From Microbacterium sp. SORGH_AS_0862 (GTDB taxonomy: Bacteria > Actinomycetota > Actinomycetes > Actinomycetales > Microbacteriaceae), in contig NZ_JAUTAY010000001.1 of NCBI RefSeq assembly GCF_030818795.1, positions 1,612,001 to 1,676,000 on the forward strand: a DNA stretch of 64,000 bases, written 5' to 3'. Each line of letters opens with the position of its first letter. The stretch's first letter is position 1. Both the position numbers and the translations under genes were made by a program. The notes under the pieces were generated by a model. That model did not search any database. It saw nothing but the letters and a program-made list of their open reading frames with translations, and was not told the DNA's origin. Below are positions 59,159 through 64,000 of this stretch, in pieces.

Positions 59159-60027
59159 CGCGACCTCCGCCGGGTCGGGTCGGTCCACTCGCGCAGTCCG
59201 TCCGCGAGGAAGTTGATGCCCAGCACGAGCGCCACGATCGCGATGCCCGGCGCGATGGCGCCCACGGGCGCGGTCAGCACGGTTCCCTGCGCCTCCTGCA
59301 GCATGCGCCCCCAAGATGCGTTGGGCGGCGGGGCGCCGAGACCGAGATACGACAGGCTCGCCTCCGCGAGCACCGCGATGCCGAACTGCAGCGCGAGGCT
59401 GACCAGCAGCGTCGGGGCGATGTTGGGCAGGACGTGCTGCCGGATGATGCCGCCCAGCCGCGTCCCGCTCGTGCGCGCCGCGACCACGTACTGCTCGCCG
59501 AGGACGCGCCGTGCCAGGATGCGGGTCAACCGGGCGACGACGGCCGACATCGCCAGCCCGATCGCGAGGATCGCCGAGAACAGCGACGGACCCTGCACAG
59601 CGACCACGAGCATCGCGAGCAGGAGCACGGGGAACGCGATCACCACGTCGAGAGCGGCAGAGAGCGTGTCGTCGAGCCAGGGCCGGGCGAACGCGGCCAC
59701 GAGCCCCAGCGAGATGCCGATCACGGCGGCGATCAGCACCGCGCCCGCCCCGACCGTCAGAGCGATGCGCGCGCCCACCATGAGCTGGCTCAGCAGGTCG
59801 CGGCCCAGGCGGTCGGTGCCGAGAAGGTGGCCGGGGCCCGGCGGTTCGAGCCGGTCACCGCTGATGTCGCTCAGCGGATACGGCAGCCAGACGAGCGAGA
59901 CGATCGCGGTGAGCACGACGAGTCCCACCAGCACGATCCCGATGATCAGGGTCGCGTGCGGCCGGCGCCGCCGGACGGATGCGGTGGCCACCGCATCCGT
60001 CTGAGTCTTCAGAGCCGCGCCGCTCAT
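59155..60027 (-). CDS. Peptide ABC transporter permease (OppC/DppC-like)
   Basis: 290 residues, about six helices. N-terminal segment typical of the C-type permease ([27 protein letters not shown]), [24 protein letters not shown], and the EAA loop ATP-ase contact ([26 protein letters not shown]). Ends in [13 protein letters not shown]. Co-transcribed with the four other transporter genes with four-base overlaps. Confidence 0.93.
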   Translation of the reverse strand: MSGAALKTQTDAVATASVRRRRPHATLIIGIVLVGLVVLTAIVSLVWLPYPLSDISGDRLEPPGPGHLLGTDRLGRDLLSQLMVGARIALTVGAGAVLIAAVIGISLGLVAAFARPWLDDTLSAALDVVIAFPVLLLAMLVVAVQGPSLFSAILAIGLAMSAVVARLTRILARRVLGEQYVVAARTSGTRLGGIIRQHVLPNIAPTLLVSLALQFGIAVLAEASLSYLGLGAPPPNASWGRMLQEAQGTVLTAPVGAIAPGIAIVALVLGINFLADGLREWTDPTRRRSR

Positions 60028-60986
60028 CGGTTGCCCGAGACGCTCGTGCGCAGGCGCGGGTCGATCAGGCGCTGCACCACGTCGGCGGCGAAACCGACGA
60101 GCAGCACGAACAGGGTGCTGACCACGAGGACGCCCTGGATGTTGGCGAAGTCGTGCTGCTCGATACCGGTGAGCAGCATGCTGCCGAGCCCCGGCAGCGT
60201 GAACACGCTCTCCACCACGACGGCGCCCAGCAGCGTCGTCGAGAGTTCGATACCGAGCACGGCGACGACCGGTACGGCGCCGTTTCGCACCCCGTGACGC
60301 AGGAGCGCCTCGGCGCGGGAGGCGCCGCCCGCTCGGGCGGTGCGCAGGTAGTCGCTGCCGAGCACGTCGAGGGTCGCGGCACGCACGTAGCGGCTGAGCG
60401 ACGCGCTCATCACGATCGCGATCGTGATGACGGGCAGGGTCAGCGAACGGAGGGCGTCGGAGGGATTCTCCCAGTCCTGGCGGGGGAACCCGCCCGAGGG
60501 CAGCAGACCCAGTTGGAGGGCGAAGATCCACACCAGGATGACGCCCACCCAGAAGACCGGAACCGCCACCCCGAGCTGCGCGAACCCCGACAGCAGGATG
60601 CCGTACCAGCGGTCGGCCTTGACCGCGGCGGTGATGCCCACGATGAGCGAGACGACCAGCGCGAGGCCGAAGGCGAGCAGGGTGAGCGGGAGCGTGATCG
60701 CCAGCCGCGCCGCGACCTCGTCGCCGACCGACCGGGACGAGATGTACGACTCGCCGAGGTCGAAGCGCAGCAGCTGCGCGGCCCAGGTCGCGAACTGCTG
60801 CACCAGCGGCTGGTCCGAGCCGACCTGGGCCCGGGCCGCCGCGATCTGCTCCGGCGTCGCGTCCACCGAGAGCAGGGCGTTGGCGGGATCGCCGGGCAGC
60901 AGCCGAAGCAGGACGAAGATGACGACCATGGCGACGACGAGGGAGACCGCGAGGAACGCGGCCCGACGCAGCAGATAGACGACCAT
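60024..60986 (-). CDS. Peptide ABC transporter permease (OppB/DppB-like)
   Basis: 320 residues, six helices. Typical start [35 protein letters not shown], and the EAA loop [25 protein letters not shown]; ends [11 protein letters not shown] 60986 is chosen by family alignment; a GTG three codons earlier (60995) is equally possible because neither has a clear ribosome site. A stem-loop lies in the 60-bp gap after the binding-protein gene. Confidence 0.92.
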   Translation of the reverse strand: MVVYLLRRAAFLAVSLVVAMVVIFVLLRLLPGDPANALLSVDATPEQIAAARAQVGSDQPLVQQFATWAAQLLRFDLGESYISSRSVGDEVAARLAITLPLTLLAFGLALVVSLIVGITAAVKADRWYGILLSGFAQLGVAVPVFWVGVILVWIFALQLGLLPSGGFPRQDWENPSDALRSLTLPVITIAIVMSASLSRYVRAATLDVLGSDYLRTARAGGASRAEALLRHGVRNGAVPVVAVLGIELSTTLLGAVVVESVFTLPGLGSMLLTGIEQHDFANIQGVLVVSTLFVLLVGFAADVVQRLIDPRLRTSVSGNR

Positions 60987-61002
60987 GGGGTTCACCGGGA
61001 AT

Positions 61003-61041
61003 GGATGATGCCGCCGACCAGGTCGGTCGGCGGCATCATCC
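61003..61041 (-). promoter_or_regulatory. Intercistronic stem-loop between oppA- and oppB-type genes
   Basis: GGATGATGCCGCCGACC pairs over 17 bp with GGTCGGCGGCATCATCC around a 5-nt loop. No U-run follows, so it likely stabilises the upstream mRNA and lowers permease expression, as usual after binding-protein genes. Confidence 0.7.
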
Positions 61042-61046
61042 GTCGA

Positions 61047-62540
61047 TCAGGACTTGACGATGTCGTAGGCGAAGAACTGCGAGTTCAAGCCGTTGACCGG
61101 GTACCCGCTGACGTCGCTGGAGGCGACGACGATCTGCGGGTAGAGGTACAGCCACACGCTAGCCGCATCGGCCGCGATCTGCTCGTTGACCTGCTTGAGC
61201 AGCGAGGTCTGCTCGTCGACGGTGGTGGCCTGCTCGGCCTCGGAGACCCACTGGGTCACCTGCGGGTTGTTGTAGCCCCAGTAGAAGTCGGGGTTGCCGT
61301 ACCAGACCACGTCGCGGTCGTTCACGTGCTCCTGCAGGGTGGCGGTGAAGTCGCGGTCCTTGAAGACCTTCGTGTACCACTCGTCCGCGCTGATCGTGTT
61401 GATCTCGACCGTGATCCCGACCTCGGCGAGCTGCGACTGCAGGAACTCCGCCACGGCGGGGTGCGGGTCATAGCTCGGGGTGTCGAGGGTGAAGGTGAAG
61501 CCGTCGGCGTAGCCCGCCTGCGCGAGAAGCGTCTTGGACAGCGCCGGGTCGTAGGGGTTCACGCCGGTGAGGTCCTCGTACCAGGGGTCCGTCGGCGGGA
61601 CCATCGAGCCGATGAGGGTGCCGTAGTCGCCCCAGATCGAGCTCAGCAGCTTCTTCGTGTCGATGGCCGAGTACACGGCCTTGCGCACGTCGACGTTGTC
61701 GAAGGGGGCGACGCGGTCGTTGAAGGCGAGCAGCTCCTTCGTGGTCGAGGTGCCCTCGCTCACGACGTAGTCGCTGTTGCCGTCGAACTGCGCCAGCTGG
61801 TCGGGGCCCTGGATGCTGGTGATGAGGTCGATCTCGCCCGTCAGCAGCGCGTTGTTCTCGGCCGTCGCGTCGGTGAAGTACGTGAAGACGACCTCGGCGT
61901 TCTTCGCGGCGCTGCCCCAGTAGCCGTCGAAGCGCTTCAGGGTCAGCGTGCTGCCCTGCTTCCACTCGTCGAGCGTGTACGGGCCGGTGCCGTCCTCGGT
62001 CGTGGTCAGATCGCCTGCCTCGGTGTTGACGATCCACACGTAGCTCAGGTTGTAGAGGAACGAGATCGAGCGCTGCGAGAGCGTGAACACGACCGTGTTC
62101 TCATCGGGGGTCGCGATGTCCGCGATCGGCCCGAAGCTCGACTTGCGGGCCGACTTCGAGTCGTCCGCGAGGACGGCCTCGACGCTCGCCTTGACGTCGG
62201 CGGAGGTCAGCTTCTTGCCGGAGTGGAACTCGACGCCCTCGCGCAGCGTGATCGTGTAGGTCAGGCCGTCGTCACTGACCTCTTCGGACTCGGCGAGCAG
62301 CGGCTGGACCTCGCCGTCGTCCGTGAGCTTGTAGAGCCCCTCGTAGACGTTGCCGTTGAAGGCCTCGGTCACGCCCTGACCGCCGCCCTGAGTGTTGCTC
62401 AGGTTCTGCGGCTCGTACAGCGAGCCGATCACGATCGTGGCGTCGTCGGCGTTCTCGGTCGTGCCGGAACCGGCGGCGCAGCCGGCCAGCAGCAGGGCTG
62501 CGGCAGCGGCGGCCGTCACGGCGAGCAGAGGTCTTCTCAT
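61047..62540 (-). CDS. Peptide ABC transporter substrate-binding lipoprotein (OppA/DppA-like)
   Basis: 497 residues. Lipoprotein signal (about 1-21, [20 protein letters not shown], lipobox LAGC). Family 5 binding protein: [72 protein letters not shown]. It captures the substrate outside the cell and passes it to the two permeases. First gene of the operon; GGAG lies about 10 nt before the ATG. Peptides are likely but not proven. Confidence 0.94.
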   Translation of the reverse strand: MRRPLLAVTAAAAAALLLAGCAAGSGTTENADDATIVIGSLYEPQNLSNTQGGGQGVTEAFNGNVYEGLYKLTDDGEVQPLLAESEEVSDDGLTYTITLREGVEFHSGKKLTSADVKASVEAVLADDSKSARKSSFGPIADIATPDENTVVFTLSQRSISFLYNLSYVWIVNTEAGDLTTTEDGTGPYTLDEWKQGSTLTLKRFDGYWGSAAKNAEVVFTYFTDATAENNALLTGEIDLITSIQGPDQLAQFDGNSDYVVSEGTSTTKELLAFNDRVAPFDNVDVRKAVYSAIDTKKLLSSIWGDYGTLIGSMVPPTDPWYEDLTGVNPYDPALSKTLLAQAGYADGFTFTLDTPSYDPHPAVAEFLQSQLAEVGITVEINTISADEWYTKVFKDRDFTATLQEHVNDRDVVWYGNPDFYWGYNNPQVTQWVSEAEQATTVDEQTSLLKQVNEQIAADAASVWLYLYPQIVVASSDVSGYPVNGLNSQFFAYDIVKS

Positions 62541-62594
62541 GCGGGGATACTCCAGGGTGCTGTGGGTGGGGTCGGGATGCTGTGCGCCGCCGCG

Positions 62595-63293
62595 TCAAGC
62601 GGCGTAGATGTCGAAGCCGTCGCGGAAGACGACGGACTTCTCGCCCGCGCGCACCGGAACCTCGAAACGGTTGGATGCGGGAGGAAGCGGGCAGTTGTAC
62701 TGAGCGGAGAAGCCGCACGGCGGCACGAAGGCGCGGTTGAAGTCCAGCACGACAGCGTGCGGGTCGCCCTCGACGTGCTGCACGAACAGGAAGCGACCGG
62801 GTCCGTAGGTCTCGACGCCGTTGGTGGTGTCGCCGAACACGAGCAGGAGCTTCCCGCCGTCGTCGAAGGCGGCGAGCGTGCGCTCCACCCCGCCGATCGT
62901 CGCGGTGATGTCGCCGGGGACGATGAGATCGCGGGTGCCGCCGTTGTCGCGGATGTGCTCGAAGGGCACCGTGCGCGAGGCCTCCACCGGGCGGAATGTG
63001 CCGTCGATGACCCAGGCCGGGTCGTAGTCGTAGGTGTCGATGCGCTCGAAGGCGCCGATGGCGGGGGACGCCGCATCCCAGAACCGCAGGCCGTGCTGCG
63101 GCTCACCCGTGTCGATGTCGGTGCGTTCGATCTCGGTCACCTGCACGGTGGGCGCAGCCGAGGCCTGCGCGGAGCCGAGATCGGTGCGGGAACCGGTCCA
63201 GCGAGTCTCGACGAGGGCGAGGTTGCCGGTGGGGGCGGCGACGGCGCGTTCGCGCGCGGCGTGCCAGCGGGCGTGGTCTTCACGGGCGGACAT
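62595..63293 (-). CDS. DUF1684 domain protein
   Basis: 232 residues, cytosolic. Matches DUF1684 with its late conserved stretches: [35 protein letters not shown] and [13 protein letters not shown]. The Cys in NCPLPP is characteristic. Function unknown; many members are found in actinobacteria, some near oxidative or transport genes. It ends 54 bp before the peptide-binding protein gene on the same strand, so it could be in the same transcript. Divergent from purA. No clear Shine-Dalgarno before the ATG. Confidence 0.85.
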   Translation of the reverse strand: MSAREDHARWHAARERAVAAPTGNLALVETRWTGSRTDLGSAQASAAPTVQVTEIERTDIDTGEPQHGLRFWDAASPAIGAFERIDTYDYDPAWVIDGTFRPVEASRTVPFEHIRDNGGTRDLIVPGDITATIGGVERTLAAFDDGGKLLLVFGDTTNGVETYGPGRFLFVQHVEGDPHAVVLDFNRAFVPPCGFSAQYNCPLPPASNRFEVPVRAGEKSVVFRDGFDIYAA

Positions 63294-63403
63294 GATGCGT
63301 CCATTCTCGGAACTCGGGGGTGTGGTGCCCAATCGGGCGTCACGGAAGGCAATGCGCCGGACGATCGGGATATTCCCCGCGCGCCCGCGCAGGACCGGCT
63401 CGA

Positions 63404-63409
63404 TAGACT
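63404..63409 (+). promoter_or_regulatory. Probable -10 of purA
   Basis: TAGACT would start transcription near 63416, leaving a leader of about 80 nt that contains the small hairpin CGGGAG-ac-CTCCCG. No purine riboswitch fold was recognised. Confidence 0.45.
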
Positions 63410-63494
63410 GCCGGGAGACCTCCCGCTCGGCGGGTTCACGTCTTCCGGTGCCGTCAGGCGCCGTCATCAGCCACCCGATTCGAGGGAGCCACCC

Positions 63495-64000
63495 ATGCCA
63501 GGCATCGTGATCGTCGGCGTCCAGTGGGGCGACGAGGGCAAGGGCAAGGCCACCGATCTGCTCGGCTCGCGCACCGACTGGGTCGTCAAGTTCAACGGCG
63601 GCAACAACGCCGGGCACACCGTGGTGATCGGCGACGAGAAGTACGCCCTGCACCTGCTGCCGTCCGGCATCCTCTCGCCCGGCGTGAACGCCGTCATCGG
63701 GAACGGCGTCGTCGTCGACCTCGAGGTGCTCTTCTATGAGCTCGAGGCGCTCCAGGCCCGCGGCGTCGACACGTCGCGCCTGCGGGTGAGCGCCAACGCG
63801 CACGTGATCACGCAGTACCACCGCACGCTCGACAAGGTCACCGAGCGCTTCCTCGGCAAGCGTCAGATCGGCACCACCGGGCGCGGGATCGGCCCCGCCT
63901 ACGCCGACAAGATCAACCGCGTCGGCATCCGCATCCAGGACCTGTTCGACGAGAACATCCTGCGTCAGAAGGTCGAGGGCGCCCTCGACCAGAAGAACCA
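63495..64000 (+). CDS. purA: Adenylosuccinate synthetase (3' end outside window)
   Basis: 168 residues visible. The N-terminal GTP-binding and active site is intact: [19 protein letters not shown] (Asp and Lys/His network), [12 protein letters not shown] and [11 protein letters not shown]; then [17 protein letters not shown], the IMP-binding loop. The enzyme joins aspartate to IMP using GTP in AMP synthesis. GAGGGAG lies 7 nt before the ATG. The gene runs off the right edge. Confidence 0.97.
   Translation, partial: MPGIVIVGVQWGDEGKGKATDLLGSRTDWVVKFNGGNNAGHTVVIGDEKYALHLLPSGILSPGVNAVIGNGVVVDLEVLFYELEALQARGVDTSRLRVSANAHVITQYHRTLDKVTERFLGKRQIGTTGRGIGPAYADKINRVGIRIQDLFDENILRQKVEGALDQKN

Overview
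The window is high-GC actinobacterial DNA, most likely from the family Microbacteriaceae and probably Microbacterium or a close relative. The evidence is the origin-proximal order ppiA - rhomboid - crgA - class E sortase - glutamine amidotransferase - pknB/pknA/pbpA/rodA/pstP/fhaB/fhaA - tRNA-Leu, the actinobacterial mismatch endonuclease NucS, a 6C small RNA, and frequent 4-nt start/stop overlaps. Many single genes have a TANNNT-like -10 hexamer 6 or 7 nt before the start codon, which suggests widespread leaderless transcription.

Layout. 1-13.4 kb: housekeeping block for cell-wall growth, division and Ser/Thr phosphorylation. 13.5-16.4 kb: tRNA-Leu(CAG) followed by a probable accessory patch with an AbiE-type toxin-antitoxin pair and an exonuclease-BRCT-zinc protein. 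16.4-24.3 kb: a two-component system, aldo/keto reductase, 6C RNA, GntR regulator, cold-shock protein, an MprF-like membrane enzyme and a HAD phosphatase. 24.3-28.1 kb: nucS, whose first 159 bp are repeated perfectly on the far side of a 2.9-kb insert. The insert has no integrase and carries two divergent, translationally coupled gene pairs. 28.2-33.2 kb: a transporter-like membrane protein, a second two-component system, an MFS exporter and a LacI regulator. 33.3-39.5 kb: an Mrp Na+/H+ antiporter operon with an MrpA-MrpB fusion and a one-base frameshift in mrpF.

39.4-48.5 kb is the most unusual region. One gene encodes an ECF sigma factor joined to a zinc-finger motif, hydrophobic segments, an extracytoplasmic-type domain and a C-terminal LPVTG sorting signal. 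Its C-terminal half resembles the LAITG-tailed surface protein in the divergent eight-gene operon. That operon also holds four SipW/TasA-type secreted proteins, an RCC1-like secreted protein, a SipW-type signal peptidase and a LuxR regulator. A second, shorter sigma gene of the same kind has lost the membrane and surface part and runs into mrpG. Together they look like a surface-structure system controlled by a membrane-bound sigma factor that may sense its own product. The class E sortase at 2.9-3.7 kb could anchor the LAxTG protein.

48.5-64 kb: HxlR/SDR pair, a secreted transglycosylase-like protein, a YhgE/Pip membrane protein with a degenerate ABC-ATPase-like partner and TetR regulator, argG, a lipoprotein cyclophilin, a complete Opp/Dpp-type peptide ABC transporter, a DUF1684 protein, and the start of purA at the right edge. 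Partial genes lie at both ends (YbaK-like at the left, purA at the right).
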